NCBI GenBank assembly: GCA_001695595.3
Contig: MBPM02000073.1
Coordinates: 62,001-126,000, forward strand
Direction of reading: 5' to 3'
Source: Plasmopara viticola
Taxonomy: Eukaryota; Oomycota; Peronosporomycetes; Peronosporales; Peronosporaceae
Length of the DNA stretch: 64,000 nt
The translations under genes and the position numbers were made by a program. The notes beneath the pieces are model-generated. The model saw only the letters and a program-made list of their open reading frames with translations. It was not told the DNA's origin and ran no database searches. Each line of letters starts with the position of its first letter. Within the stretch, counting starts at the first letter, position 1. Of the stretch, positions 44,134 to 55,481 are shown one piece after another.

Positions 44134-44292
44134 ATGGACAGCTTTATGGAGAGCTCTAGTTTTAGCACTACAGGACCTGCCGATGGTGGCGGACCTATGA
44201 GGCCTCCAAGCATCGCCTTTATTGGCTTGTCGAAATTTGGTGGCGACACAAACATTGTCGTGTATGTACGCCGCCTAAGCGAGATGATATAA
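44134..44292 (+). CDS. Short ORF, possibly a retroelement gag start
   Basis: 52 codons with ADGGGPMRPPSIAFIGLSKF, then GGDTNIVVYVRRLSEM and TAA. The KFGGD...V..RL.EM pattern vaguely recalls gypsy-type gag N-termini. There is no continuation after the stop. Confidence 0.25.
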   Translation: MDSFMESSSFSTTGPADGGGPMRPPSIAFIGLSKFGGDTNIVVYVRRLSEMI

Positions 44293-47100
44293 AAGCTTTG
44301 GTTTCTGCTAATGTCATCAGAGAAGAAACAGCCTAGTTTTTTTATAAACATATTTTTAGTACTCTGGTCTTGCGGAGACGATCATGTCAAATAAAATTAT
44401 GTAGTTTCTGGCTGCGCTTTGACAAACGCTATACATTTCTATTACTGATGTTCTCACCGCATTATTTTCAAGTCAGACACAACAGGTCGGAACACGTATC
44501 AGAAGACAGCTAGGCAGTATGTGCGCTGAGGCACAAGACAGGCAGTATGTGCACTGAAGCACTAGGTAAGCGAGCCGAGAAGATGTCAATGGCTGAGTTT
44601 GTACTCGACTATGCCGTACAAACACAGAGAAGCTTTACACACTTCTGCTTATACAGATGCGCTTACATTACAGTGCTGTGGTAAAGCTAAATGTTTCTGG
44701 AGGTTGTAGACCTTTAATTTGAGTGCAATTTTTCAACGGAAACACATATCAGAATTCAAAAGCCGCTTAATGTTGTCCGCTGAGTAAGGAACGCAATTGC
44801 TTCTGCCCCTAGTAAGCAAAAGAAAATACATTTTTTAAAATGTTTATATTAAATTAAGGTGCTTGTGGTACTAAAAACTACTAACTGAGAGGATACATTA
44901 GGTGTATACAAGGAGATGCAAGATCGTTATAATGAAAGCAAATGATTATGAAAAATGGGCCAGCCTACACTATCAATTAATTTTAAACAATGTTGATACA
45001 CCCAACTTCTTGTGTTGTCGTAAAAAAAAATCTATTTGTGATGATTTTGACCCTCACATGAGTCCTGAGATGCTTTGTTGTTTCTCTATAACGCTGGGCT
45101 TTTGTAAGTAAGTCGATTATGGCTACAATAACGACGGCTGAAAGTACCCATTGCCACTATCATTTTTGGCCATAAGACTCAGAGGCTTACTGCCCAAAAG
45201 GCAGTGCGCTTGAGCAGCTGGTCAATCCTGGAGCTAAGTACGGAAAAACAAAACTTTTGACACAAGGTCCGACACTTTCACTATGAAACGCGCGAATGTC
45301 TATCTAGCTCTGAAGCTCTGACCCAGTATAGTCCAGCTGTCTCAGAAGGCCGGTGTCGCCGCACTTTGTAGATTTTGAGCGCAATCTTAGACGCGTGCAA
45401 TCGGCAGTGCAGAGGTTAATATTCGTATAAAGACAGCGTAACAACGAGACAGACGATGACTTCTTTAAGGCATGGTGGGAGTATATTTATAACCGGTCTC
45501 AAACGATTAATCTTGGCTTGTCATTGCTGTTCCAGGTCATCTCTGAGGTAAATCCTCTTTAACCCACTACTTATAGAATTGGAAGTTTTGGTCAAGCACT
45601 TTTTGATCACAGACCAAGCAATCATTATATTTACTTAGTCCCAGAATCGATTGTGCAATTAAACCGTGATAATCACGGTGCTGCGGATTAATTTAGCCCT
45701 GAATCTAAGCATTAAAGCAGAGTTTGATGCAGTTCAACGAGCATGCGCATAGCCGGTATTACGCATTCAATTTACGAACGAAATTTCTCTCGTAAGGGCT
45801 ACACAACGCACAATTTCCGGAGATTCTTGTTGGTACGCTAAGCAAATAAACATTTTGCTCGGTGCATGACCTTTTTTTAGGATAAAGTACATCCTAAAGG
45901 CCTATCTATCCCTTTAGTATAATCATTGTCCTGAAAGAGTACACCTTTTGGGCCCCAGCAATTCGTGTCCGTACCCTTCTGTACACTGGTGGCAAAGGCT
46001 ATCGCAACCTCGCTCTCACAATCGCTAACAGTAAGGTCAGCCTAAGGATAATGTAGGCTTATTCCCCTGACTGTTTTTAGTCCTCAACATTGGCGAAATA
46101 TTTGTAGAAAATCATATAGGTCGCGTTTACACCGCTAGAAACTGCCGCGGGATTTTTGTCTTGATGAGTGAGAACTTCCGCATGGCCGGTCAGTCTGACG
46201 ACAATTTGAACAATATAAGAGATTACATTCGGCTAAAAGAGCCTCTTGACCTAGCAACAATACTCTTACCTCCAGACTCCTTAGCAGTTTTAGCAAGCGC
46301 AGATTCAGGCAAGTGTTTGCCGGAGCGATCGTGCCAACTTTACTCTGTTTATCGCATAAAGAGAGGCGACTGCGAACCGCAAACGGTACACATGCAATAT
46401 CGCGACGATGCTGTGGGATATTTCAAAGACTTCTTTGCTCGATTAGCTGTTTAAAGAGTAAGCCTCTTTGACTCGCAGCCTATCGGACAAGTGCAGCCTC
46501 TGATGTAGGCTTGATCCATGACACAGAAGCTTTATTTGGGGTGGGCAGGCATAAAACACCTTGTGCTTCTCTAGCAACTTGATTTGGTCATCGCTGAATA
46601 GCTAAGCTTGCCCACTACCAGCCTTCTATATCAGTCATAACAGTAATGAATTAAACTCAACCTTCTCCTGAGAAACGCAATACAAATCTTTAAGTAGCAG
46701 GATGATCCGTTCACTAATATCAGCCTTTCTTTATGTCAATTTACGGTGACATTAACAGTGCGGCTGGTGCAATGTCTTGCACTTCAAATTTTCAAGAGTG
46801 AAGCTGCCCCAGCTAGCTAGATTGTGGCGACAGTAAGGACGAAATTGCTTTATCCGCAAAATATCGTATGCGGGAAACGGTGACCTAACGTATATCATCA
46901 GGAAGCTGCAAAGGAGATGAAGTGCCTACGTACTCATCGCAGAATGATACATTGTATTAATAATTCGGCGAAGATGCGACTTCTATGTTCCCGACGACGG
47001 AGACCGGAAAATTGCGTCATCTGTGAAACCACGATTCGTTATTGGCGGTCCACTCGGTGGAAAGATTATGAACTTACAGACCCAGTGATTTTTTAAATTC
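44293..47100. other. Decayed intergenic DNA, one weak ORF
   Basis: A 96-codon ORF at 46164-46454 (+) has balanced composition (DDNLNNIRDYIRLKEPLDL) but no recognised domain. 45451-45800 recurs at the window end (63651-64000), so this is an old repeat. Nothing else is supported. Confidence 0.35.
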
Positions 47101-47189
47101 AGGAGAATCGATCACTCAACAACGATCGAGGTGATCGTGGAACTATGTGAAACATTGGTCGATTATACAGAACATTTGGACAGAGAATA

Positions 47190-47385
47190 CCTAATATCTC
47201 TCATAAGAGAAATACGCAAAAGCTCATCACTGATGTCATCGAAAATTACAATACCACGTTTCGTCGTTCGATTGGTATGACCCCAAATGAAGCAAAATGC
47301 AAATCAATGAAAGCAGATCTGAGTCATAATCAGGTGAATGCCGGAAAAATTGAGAAGGAGTTTGCCTCAGATCAAGCGCATTAAG
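47190..47385 (+). pseudogene. Possible integrase C-terminal fragment
   Basis: The frame reads KLITDVIENYNTTFRRSIGM, then TPNEAK, like the Y-N-x-x-x-H-x-S-x-x-x-x-P-x-E stretch of retroviral-type or Maverick integrases. It is isolated with no catalytic residues preserved, so this is a tentative label. Confidence 0.35.
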
Positions 47386-48700
47386 CCGTCTCGAAAGCAG
47401 GCATACGGTAAAGAATCTGCTTGATGAAGTAAAGCAGTCATCGGTGTAGTTGATTGCCATTGAGTCCAAATCCTTCAAGAAATGGCCATACCCTTTACAA
47501 GGCGCCAAACGATCTCAAAGCGGCTAAGACATCATCATCTACAAACCAACGAACCCCCTCGGTTTGATTACCAGCTACTGATACCGACACAGGAATATGT
47601 TCGTTCGTTAAGACAGTATTATCCCGTGTTAAGTCACGGTAGGCTTAGGAATGGCCCCAAAGTCATAATCAATGAAGCGATCGATACAATGGTCAGCATC
47701 CTTGATAAATAAAAAATACTTCGTAAGTAGTGATCGTATCGTTTTTACATATATAGTTGGCTCAGAGGGGAAGCTCGCAAAGCTTACAAGTATTTACAGC
47801 TTCTTCTTGTGAGTTTTCAGCTTTTTGGCGCTGACAAAAAACATCTCATACTCAGGACATAAATACTTATATTAAGGCATATCGATGCTGTTTATGCAAT
47901 AAGCATTAATCTCGTGCGATAGAATATTAATAGAGTCATACCCCTCGTCCAAGCTTTAGCCCGAAGCTGCATCTATTCTATACACGTTGGTACCGAGATC
48001 AAGCAATCCTCAACCTCATCGGGCTGTAGTTGGTTAAGGGGCTTGATTTTTTAAAACTTTGAAATTGCAGTAGCTCTCTAATGCACCCATTATCTGAGTC
48101 TTATTTGTGCGATGATCCTTTCTGGTGCTGTGGAATGTGTGCCAGGCAATGCAGTGGAAGACGCACTCGTTGTTAGTCTTAAAAAACTTGATTTCATGCT
48201 ACTTTTTGCAAAATACCTAAATACTCCATCAAAAGTGCGGTTGCCGGCTTGTCGTGTGGACCACATGTATGGTTCATCCGACAACTGCTAATCAAGACGA
48301 AATTTGAAGGCGTACTTTGAAAAACAGGATAATTTGGCGTGCTGGAAAAAGCGCAGTAGTATAGAATGACAATAAATCGCATTGATAGAAATTTTGGACA
48401 ACTAATTACGGTATACAACTTTGATGATACGTAACTTTGCACCCCCCTCTAGGTTCTACAAGAGTTTTCAATATCAGGTGTGTACCGTAGCATCCCCGAC
48501 AAATTTAGCTTGCTGGTCCACCCATCACACGTGTACGTATGCTTGCAATATGGATAGCCTTCTAGAAAGATTTTTATTTCATTTCTGATACTTTCGCATC
48601 CTTTGTCATAGTAAATTTGCAGCGAACATTGAGTTAATTAAATTGTCTCCCTCATGCACTCGTTATCCATCTTAGTTTGCATACTATTTTAGTATATGCG
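47386..48700. other. Decayed intergenic DNA
   Basis: A 76-codon ORF at 47482-47712 and other short frames show no motif. From about 48200, scraps of the cassette (CTTGTCGTGTGGACCACATG) appear, marking the approach to the duplicated block. Confidence 0.4.
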
Positions 48701-48727
48701 GATTCTGCAGTCTCAGCATGACCATGA

Positions 48728-48743
48728 GCTCACGGTTCTTTTT
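48728..48743 (+). promoter_or_regulatory. Oomycete initiator-like element
   Basis: GCTCACGGTTCTTTTT, 20 bases before the effector ATG, the same position and nearly the same sequence as upstream of the secreted peptide genes. Confidence 0.5.
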
Positions 48744-48762
48744 GCACTGCAAGTGGTGAAGC

Positions 48763-49081
48763 ATGCGTCGATCGTGCGGTTCCATGCATATTCTAGCCAC
48801 ATTCCTGGCCTATAGTCACGGTACCGTGGACGCCAGTCAAGGCTCTCAGCGTCTTCGAAGTAAATTCCAAGACGAAATTGCTGCAGCTGAAGAAAGGGTG
48901 GCTTCGCCCATTGTAATTTATGGGTTCAAAAGTAACCATTCACGAAATTGAGTCTTTGCTCCTTGAAGCGCGAACAAGAATAATAAACGCTTTGAAAGTG
49001 AGAGGTTCCAAGAGAATTGATGCTATACCAAAGACGAAAACGCCATATAACGTGTTTGTTTGTGGGCTTGTGGACTCATGA
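48763..49081 (+). pseudogene. RXLR-like effector (E1), best-preserved copy, C-terminal frame displaced
   Basis: A 62-codon ORF (48763-48951) encodes a signal peptide (residues 1-24, MRRSC... to ...TVDA), QRLR at 29-32 and EER at 43-45, followed by VASPIVIYGF. QxLR is a known variant of RXLR in downy mildews. A one-base loss near 48945 ends the frame. The C-terminal half (LKVRGSKRIDAIPKTKT) remains open to TGA 49079-49081. It may still make a short secreted product. Such proteins are delivered into plant cells; here that role is inferred from motifs only. Confidence 0.6.
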
Positions 49082-49177
49082 AGAATTGACAAAAATCAGC
49101 GATGGCTTCGACGTTTAGTTACACAAATACTTTGGTCCTTTATTTCAAGACCAATTTCTTCTAAGAAACAAATAACA

Positions 49178-49360
49178 AAATGCACCATACCTTCTTGGTA
49201 TTATCTGTCGCTGCCAACGAAAGTATAGCACGCATTCATTGTATTTCTCGCTAGTGCTTGATCAAGTAGCACTTATTGAGAAATTGGCGTCCATAGATCC
49301 AGGCGCACGTGAAGCCCGTTCATTGTGTCGAGTCAACGAAGCGAGATATTAATAGCAACC
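49178..49360 (+). pseudogene. E4-type unknown ORF remnant
   Basis: Same hydrophobic start and internal stop as 315-487, with further substitutions. Confidence 0.33.
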
Positions 49361-49502
49361 CATCCCAGCTCGAGCAATAAATCAGTCAAGCTTTTTAAGT
49401 ATCGTGGGTTCGATCAAAAGGCCGTTTTGCAGTGAAGTCAACGCTGCTCCTTGTGTATATAAGAGGGTCTGTTTTTTTTTTATTTTTTTTTGACAAGGCT
49501 AG

Positions 49503-49570
49503 CGCACTCAAGTATGATATGCCCGTTTTAAACGAGATATGAACGAGTATGTCATAGTTGAGTGCATTAG
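49503..49570. repeat. Imperfect palindrome, effector-block hairpin
   Basis: GCGCACTCAAGTATGATATG and its partner GTATGTCATAGTTGAGTGCA around TTTAAACGAG, as at 630-692. Confidence 0.5.
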
Positions 49571-49617
49571 CCTTGAAGTAAGCAATATGTAATTATATTA
49601 GACATGCTTAACTAAGA

Positions 49618-49939
49618 GCTTGGAAAAGGTTGGGGTGACGCCCTCCTTCCAAGCGCGGGGGCTAAATGCTCGCGCGCTTCGGGCAGGTGCTCTCGGGCAT
49701 CTGCAGGTCTCTAACGAGTCTCACCCTCGACGCGACGGTCTCCAGCACCGGGCGCCACCTGGGCTCTTACCAAGTCAGAGCTAAACAAAATAATGGAAGA
49801 CCCTCACGACCTCGGTGCTGGCTGCACTGCCCGCCGAACGAGACCCGACGTATGCGGACACCACTCTATGCCGTGAACTAGCCAGACTGAGCCTAGCACG
49901 TGCATAACTTGGCAACGCGATAACGTAATACATTACATT
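49618..49939 (+). mobile_element. Mini-LINE: internally deleted non-LTR element
   Basis: Flanked by a 16-bp duplication ACATGCTTAACTAAGA (49602-49617 and 49940-49955). Its first ~125 bp and last ~150 bp match the LINE at 11986-13134. Between them only short scraps (GGGCGCCAC; CTGGGCTCTTACC) remain. The clean duplication shows it moved as a unit, presumably using enzymes made elsewhere. It inserted between E1 and E2 effector remnants. Confidence 0.87.
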
Positions 49940-50017
49940 ACATGCTTAACTAAGACTTAAAATGCAATTTGTTTATAGATTAGTCATGCTATTAAGTCAT
50001 GCTAATATAATAACGAT

Positions 50018-50430
50018 TTGCTTTTCAAGTCTGATGGGCAGCTAACTTTGCTCACGATGTGCAAGTGGCTTGGTGACAGTCTACGACCAGCACGAACAGT
50101 CACGTACCGTGAGCGTCAGCCGAGGCTCTTGCGCCTTCGAAGTGAACTCCGCGAGATAACTGCCGCAGGGCGTATTACTTGCAAGCCAATCGCGAAAATT
50201 GACAATTTGGCACGCCAGCGAGACATGTTAACTCTTTGATAGCCAAAGGATTTGAGAGAATTGCTGCTGTACCGAAGCCGATAAAAAACAATTTCATTTA
50301 CCTGTGGGCATATTTATGAAGAAGTACAACAAGATCAGAGATGCCTTCAGCCGACAAACCGCCAATCTACACAGATATCGTCTGAAGCTTATATTCTGCA
50401 ATGTGGTAAGAGGTTAAATGGAAATGCATG
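50018..50430 (+). pseudogene. RXLR-like effector remnant (E2) with RLLR
   Basis: A 73-codon ORF (50018-50239) carries RLLR at residues 36-39, but the EER region reads AAGRI. Downstream the frames FERIAAVPKPIKNNF and KKYNKIRDAFSRQTANLHRY, the latter ending at TAA about 50418, look like the displaced C-terminal half. Confidence 0.5.
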
Positions 50431-50539
50431 TCCAGTTACTATTTAAGAAACAAGACTAATACATTATTCTCCTAAGTCGGCTTACACAACTAAATCAGGT
50501 GTTTTGACTTCCATTGGAAAAAAATTTTGCGGTCTGAGA

Positions 50540-50690
50540 ATCAATTCTTGAGCACAGTTTTTGATGTTATCGACCGCTGCTAACGAAAGTATGCCACGTA
50601 TGGTTGGACTTTTAGTTCGGGTAAAGCTCATCGAAAAATTAGTACCAGAGGTCCAGGCGCACATGCTTTGCTGCCTGTCGAACTTCTGAA
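50540..50690 (+). pseudogene. E4-type unknown ORF remnant
   Basis: Reads AANESMPRMVGLLVRVKLIE, then KLVPEVQAHMLCCL and a TGA. It aligns with the inverted 16236-16375 copy with substitutions only. Confidence 0.4.
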
Positions 50691-50699
50691 CCACCCTAC

Positions 50700-51789
50700 T
50701 TCCCATGGATTTTGTCACGTGAGGTCTAAGAAATGATACAAAGTTGGACTCATAAATTATCTATCTTGTAAGTATATCCGTGGTGATTAACCTTTGCAAA
50801 TGCTAGCACCCTTCGACGTCAAAGATTGTCGAGCAGTGAGCGAACCAAGTGACGACAAGTCCATCTCCATGATTCCTCGCCCTAAACAAGAACGACAATA
50901 TCTACATGCAGGCGTGCAAGTACAACATTGAGACGGGCGATGTCACACTAGTAATATGACATACGGTGACGTGCTATTATTTTTGATTAACGTGATTGAT
51001 GTATGTGGAATGCCGCGGTATTGAATACATAGATCGTCATTCTAGCGTGCGATCACTGGCTGGTGGCAATGCCCGTGCAACTCGTATAATCTCAGCAAAC
51101 CACTTGCGGTTCGTTTACATTACAAAGCAAAGTTAGTCACAATTCATCGGAATGATCTGTTCATAAAACGTAAAAAGCAATTTGGTACGAGCAAGACCTA
51201 AATCGGGTGTTTCGTACCTGACTGCCTCAGCCTTGCCGGAATTTCAAACAGATCCTTCCTCAATACGCAAGGAGCAGCGTCAATTTCACTGCAAAACGGC
51301 CGTTTGATCGCTACTTACCATACTTCAAAAGAAAAGTTGACCGAGTCATTGCTCGAGCTAAGGCAAAGTGCTACTGGAGTCTCGCTTCTTTGGTTTAATA
51401 CACAAGACGGGCTTCGTGTGCACCTGGACCTCTGAATACTCATTTGTTAATAAGTTTCACCCGAAAAAGCACTAGCGGAAAGTTCATAGCACGTGGCATA
51501 CATTCATAGCACGTGGCATACTTTGCAGCGATCGATAATATCAAAAATTGTGATTGAAGCCGGAATATCGTACCGCTTTAGTAACAAGAACAATATATTG
51601 TACTTCTAAGTTGGTTTACTCATCCAAACCAGTTGCTTTGTTTTTTTATGAAGAAAAATCGTGCGGTCTGAGATCTTGTTTAGCTTTGGCTTTCAACGTG
51701 TCAACTTGTCTTGCTTGCATGGTTTTTAGGGTGGATTCTCGGACGGGTAACGACCACATGAAAGCGACGAGATGCGAACGAAAAGAGGC
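50700..51789. other. Decayed block shared with 15490-16235
   Basis: No gene. Includes a 20-bp direct duplication of TTCATAGCACGTGGCATAC at about 51480-51520. Confidence 0.5.
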
Positions 51790-52470
51790 AGATTGACATT
51801 CTGGTATAGGCTCTCCATGTTTGCAAAGCTTTCGTTTACATGTAATGCCGGTAGTATATTCTTGATAACGCAAGGTCGTTAGATTCAATGTTCCTGTCGC
51901 GAGGGGCCAATGCCGCCCATTGGTCGCATAAACCATCTACATGGCCCACACGACAAGACGTCTATGCGACAAATGTGAGCAGCCGCTCTGATAAGGAGGA
52001 CCATTCGTTGTCTTTACTACCTGATGGCAAACCCATCTTCTCAATCCTATCCACTATACGGCAATTCAAGTGAGACCAGAGAGCAGTCTTTGTGTATGCA
52101 ATGGAACGATATCGACCACCCAGCAGCCCCAAGTTGAAAAAATGCAGGATGGGAGCGACGCAAGCATATCATAATGCTAAGACTGAATGAGTTACCGTCG
52201 TAAGATTAACTAACATCTGTCTCATCGACCTCAGTGTACTTGTTTTTGTACGTCCAAGCCGAAAAAGATTTCGTATCGTCAACGTTTTGCAGCGTTATCT
52301 CATCTGATGCAGAAGCCTTTATACGTGTCTAACACTGCCAACGAATATGACCACTGGGTGAGTGCGAAAGTAAAGTCCTTAAAAGCACATTGTTCACGAA
52401 ACAAAGACCGCAGCTTCTCCTTTTTACATGCAACTTGTCGGATGCATATTGTCCTTGTCATCTCTCGCGC
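51790..52470. repeat. Partial cassette copy, truncated at a PhyH junction
   Basis: Carries the MAPEG upstream part and the unknown ORF core (KPLYVSNTANEYDHWVSAKV from 52307), then ends within GTCCTTGTCATCT, where the other copies continue into the MAPEG-like pseudogene. Here it is joined to PhyH-like coding sequence. Confidence 0.6.
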
Positions 52471-52474
52471 GCAA

Positions 52475-52567
52475 TTCATCGCATATAGAGGCGGTCAACG
52501 CCCCGGGGATGACGAGAAAGCCGTCGCGATAGAAAGCATCAAGCTGGTCGGGAGTCAATCCTGGCAT
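52475..52567 (-). pseudogene. Phytanoyl-CoA dioxygenase-like N-terminal fragment
   Basis: The minus reading MPGLTPDQLDAFYRDGFLVI, then PGALTASICDELRAR, is the typical start of PhyH-family oxygenases. It ends at the chimeric junction near 52474. It shows what the undamaged N-terminus of the 56588-57504 gene looked like: that copy lacks ten bases here. Confidence 0.65.
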
Positions 52568-52900
52568 TTTGGGACGTGCAATTGAATGCTAAATTACCAA
52601 ACCCATTATAATAACTTTTTTGCAAAGTAAATCATATGCTGCTGGATATATGAAATTCAAAACAGCATATGAGTATCAAAAGATACCATCATCCATGACT
52701 CAATTCTTACTTACCCCTGAGCGAATCGATGCCAATAAAAACGGCACTTTTCAAATGCATTGGGCGAGGAGGGTCAATTTGCGCTGTAGGATTACGCGTT
52801 CAGCCCTGAGCTAGCAAAACTATACGTCTTTTTTTTGAGTTTCAAAACCTCTATACAAGAAGATATTGTAAAAAGTACAGTATTTATTGCAGGGATTTAA
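52568..52900. other. Divergent intergenic region PhyH / small secreted ORF
   Basis: About 335 bp, repeated at 57505-57840 with the same two flanking genes. It presumably holds both promoters. No specific site is assigned. Confidence 0.45.
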
Positions 52901-53011
52901 ATGAAATCGCAAGGGTGCATAATCCTACTCCAAGCTGTCGCTGGGGTGGCGCATGCTGTGCGTTCACTGTACGGTCCGCATAAGCTTCATAAGCAGGTGA
53001 CAGGTGTGTAG
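52901..53011 (+). CDS. Short secreted-type ORF (copy Y)
   Basis: 36 codons: MKSQGCIILLQAVAGVAHA looks like a signal peptide, then VRSLYGPHKLHKQV. A second open frame directly after it (GADTYTVASVLQSEIAGTA, up to about 53190, followed by GTGAGT) suggests a longer former protein split by a two-base indel. The 57841 copy has the same start. No family is recognised. Confidence 0.4.
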   Translation: MKSQGCIILLQAVAGVAHAVRSLYGPHKLHKQVTGV

Positions 53012-53206
53012 ATGCATTATGGTATGATCGAAACAAAATTCTCACGCGTTTGCATTGCACATATGAGCTAGGTCAGACGCTATTTGGTGCAGACACGTAC
53101 ACTGTGGCAAGCGTGCTGCAGAGTGAGATCGCAGGTACAGCTATTCTACAAAAAGCACCGGATGAACAACAGACAGGCTTTGGCACCGTACGTGAGTCCT
53201 TTTTGA

Positions 53207-53476
53207 TTGCAATGTGAAAATGATGGCTTGAATTTATTTTTCCATGAAGAAGAATTTAGCGGGCTCAGAAACAATTTGTTCAAGAAACATTTCCATCTGA
53301 TTATTGAAGCTAGCAAGCACAATTTTTTAATACTATCGATCGCTGCTAACGAAAGTATGCCACGTATAATGGGACTTTTCGCTCGATTAAGAAATCAGTT
53401 TCTCAGAGGTCCAGGCGCACATGCCTTGCTGCCTTTCGAACTCCTGAACCACCCTACTTTCCAAGAATTTCGTTGA
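53207..53476 (+). CDS. E4-type unknown ORF, longest copy
   Basis: 89 codons including EEEFSGLRNNLFKKHFHLII, AANESMPRIMGLFARLRNQF and HALLPFELLNHPTFQEFR. After the TGA the same frame stays open as the 75-codon ORF family of 29439. The core recurs at least eight times in the window. Function unknown; it may be a pseudogene. Confidence 0.4.
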   Translation: MQCENDGLNLFFHEEEFSGLRNNLFKKHFHLIIEASKHNFLILSIAANESMPRIMGLFARLRNQFLRGPGAHALLPFELLNHPTFQEFR

Positions 53477-53487
53477 CGTGAGGTTCG

Positions 53488-53720
53488 GGAAATGATACAA
53501 AGTTTGACTCATAAGATGACTATCATGCAAATATGTCCGTGGTGATTAACTTTTGCAAATGCTAGCACACTTCGACGTCAAAAATTGTCGAGCAGTGAGC
53601 GAATCATGGGACGACAAGTCCATCCCCATGATTCTTCGCGCTTAACAATAACGACAATATCACACATCTACATACAAGCGTGCAAGTACAACATTGAGAC
53701 GGGCGGTAATAACTTGTAAT
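53488..53720 (+). pseudogene. 75-codon ORF family, copy with stop
   Basis: Same reading as 58452-58679 but TGA replaces the codon after CPW. Confidence 0.4.
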
Positions 53721-54536
53721 GTGATATACACTGACATGCTATTACTTTCAATCAACGTTTTTGGTGTATGCGGAATGCCGCGGTATTGAAGACACAGGGC
53801 GTCATTTTTCCGTGCGAGTACTGGCTGGTAGCATTGCCCGTGCAACTCGTATACTCTGACCAGACCACTTGCGGTTCGTTTACATGATAAAAGCAAAGTT
53901 TGTCACAATTACTCGAAGTAATCTGTCAATTTAACGTGAAAAGAAGTTTGGTACTAGCATGAGTGTTTCGTACCTGACTGCCTTGGCTTTGTCGAGAAAT
54001 CAAGCAGATCCTTCCTCAATACGCAAGGAGCAGCGTCAATTTCACTGCGAAACGGCCCTTTGATTGTTACTTACCATTCTCAAAGAGTGAACTAGACCGA
54101 GGCATTGCTCAAGCTACGTTCAAATGCTATTGGGGTCTCGCTCCTTTGGCTAGATACACAAGACGGGCTTTATGTGCGCCTGAACCTCTGGATACTCATT
54201 TGTTAATGAGTTTCACCCGAACGAGCGCTACCGGAAACTTCAATAGCACGTGGCATACTTTCGTTAGCAGCGATCGATGACTTCAAAAATTGTGCTTGGG
54301 TAGCTATAACAAGACGAAATTGAATCTCAGACCGCACTATTTTTCTCCATCAAAAAAAAACAAAGCAAGTGATTTGAATGAGTAAACTAAGTTGGAAGTA
54401 CAATATATTGTTCTTGTTACTAAAGCAGTACGAAATTTCGGCTTCGATTTCTCTTTAGCTTTGGCTTTCAACGAGTCAACTTGTCTTGCTTGGATGGTTT
54501 TAAAGGTGAATATCACGACGCTTAATCCCCGACTTG
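53721..54536. other. Cassette Y intergenic part
   Basis: Matches 29667-30435 and 58680-59492. It contains inverted E-family scraps and the minus ORF with ARQVDSLKAKAKEK (54540-54337). No independent gene is supported. Confidence 0.4.
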
Positions 54537-54707
54537 TCATCCATGAGCTCGGGAACCACGATTATTAGGGTCCTCGGGACCAGTGCGAATGATAGGATGT
54601 CCTGGCGGTAAGGAATGTGAGCTAGCAACAGCCTTTTTTTTTAATTCACCGTGACCAGTGGCGAGTAATGTAGCTAGATTGAGGACGAAAACGCACGATC
54701 GACGCAT
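54537..54707 (-). CDS. Small secreted peptide, 56 residues, copy Y
   Basis: Same length and frame as copies X and Z. The signal-peptide core has one Ile-to-Asn change (FVLNLATLLA), which may weaken secretion. The mature part with the HPLPPGHPII segment is unchanged from X. An initiator-like element lies at 54727-54742. Confidence 0.55.
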   Translation of the reverse strand: MRRSCVFVLNLATLLATGHGELKKKAVASSHSLPPGHPIIRTGPEDPNNRGSRAHG

Positions 54708-55190
54708 GCTTCACCACTTGCAGTGCAAAAAGGATAGTGAGCTCCTGGTCGTGCTTGAGCTGCAGAAGCCGTATTTACTTAGATAATTTGCCACCTCGGA
54801 CGGGTAACGACCACATGAGAGCAAAAGAAAAAAGGCAAATTGAATTTCTGGAAGGCTATCCATGTTTGCAAAGCTTTTTTTGCATGAAATGCCGGTAGTA
54901 TATTCTTGATAACCCAAGTTCGTTTCTTTCTTTGTAACTGTCGCGAGGTCTAATGCCGCACCATAGAACGCAAAAACCATCTACATATGGTCTACACGAC
55001 AAGACGTCCACGCGACAAATGTGAGCAGCTGCTCTGATAAGGGGGACTATTCGTTGTCTTTACTACCTGATGGCAAACCCATCTTCTTAATTCTACACAC
55101 TAAACGGCAATTCAAGTGAGACCAGAGAGCAGTCTTTGGCAATGGAACGATATCGACCACTCAGCAGCCGCACAGTAGAGAAAATGCAGA

Positions 55191-55430
55191 ATGGGTGCGA
55201 CGCAAGCATATGGTAATGCTAAGATACTGTTGACAAACATCTGTCTCGTCGACCTTAGTGTAGGCGTTTTTATGCGTTCGAGCAGAAACAGATTTCGTGT
55301 CGTCAACGTTTTGCATTGTCTCATGTGGCAGAAGCCTTTTTACGTGTCTAAAATTGCTACCGAATCTGACCACTGGGTGAGTGCGAAAATGAAGCACTTG
55401 AAAAAATTGTTCACGAAACAAAGACTGTAG
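55191..55430 (+). CDS. Unknown cassette ORF, copy 3
   Basis: 79 codons with MGATQAYGN start and KPFYVSKIATESDHWVSAK core. The middle part is frame-displaced relative to 32128-32418. Confidence 0.3.
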   Translation: MGATQAYGNAKILLTNICLVDLSVGVFMRSSRNRFRVVNVLHCLMWQKPFYVSKIATESDHWVSAKMKHLKKLFTKQRL

Positions 55431-55481
55431 CTTCTCCCTTTACATGCAACTCGTCGGCTGCATATTGTCCTTGTCATCTTC

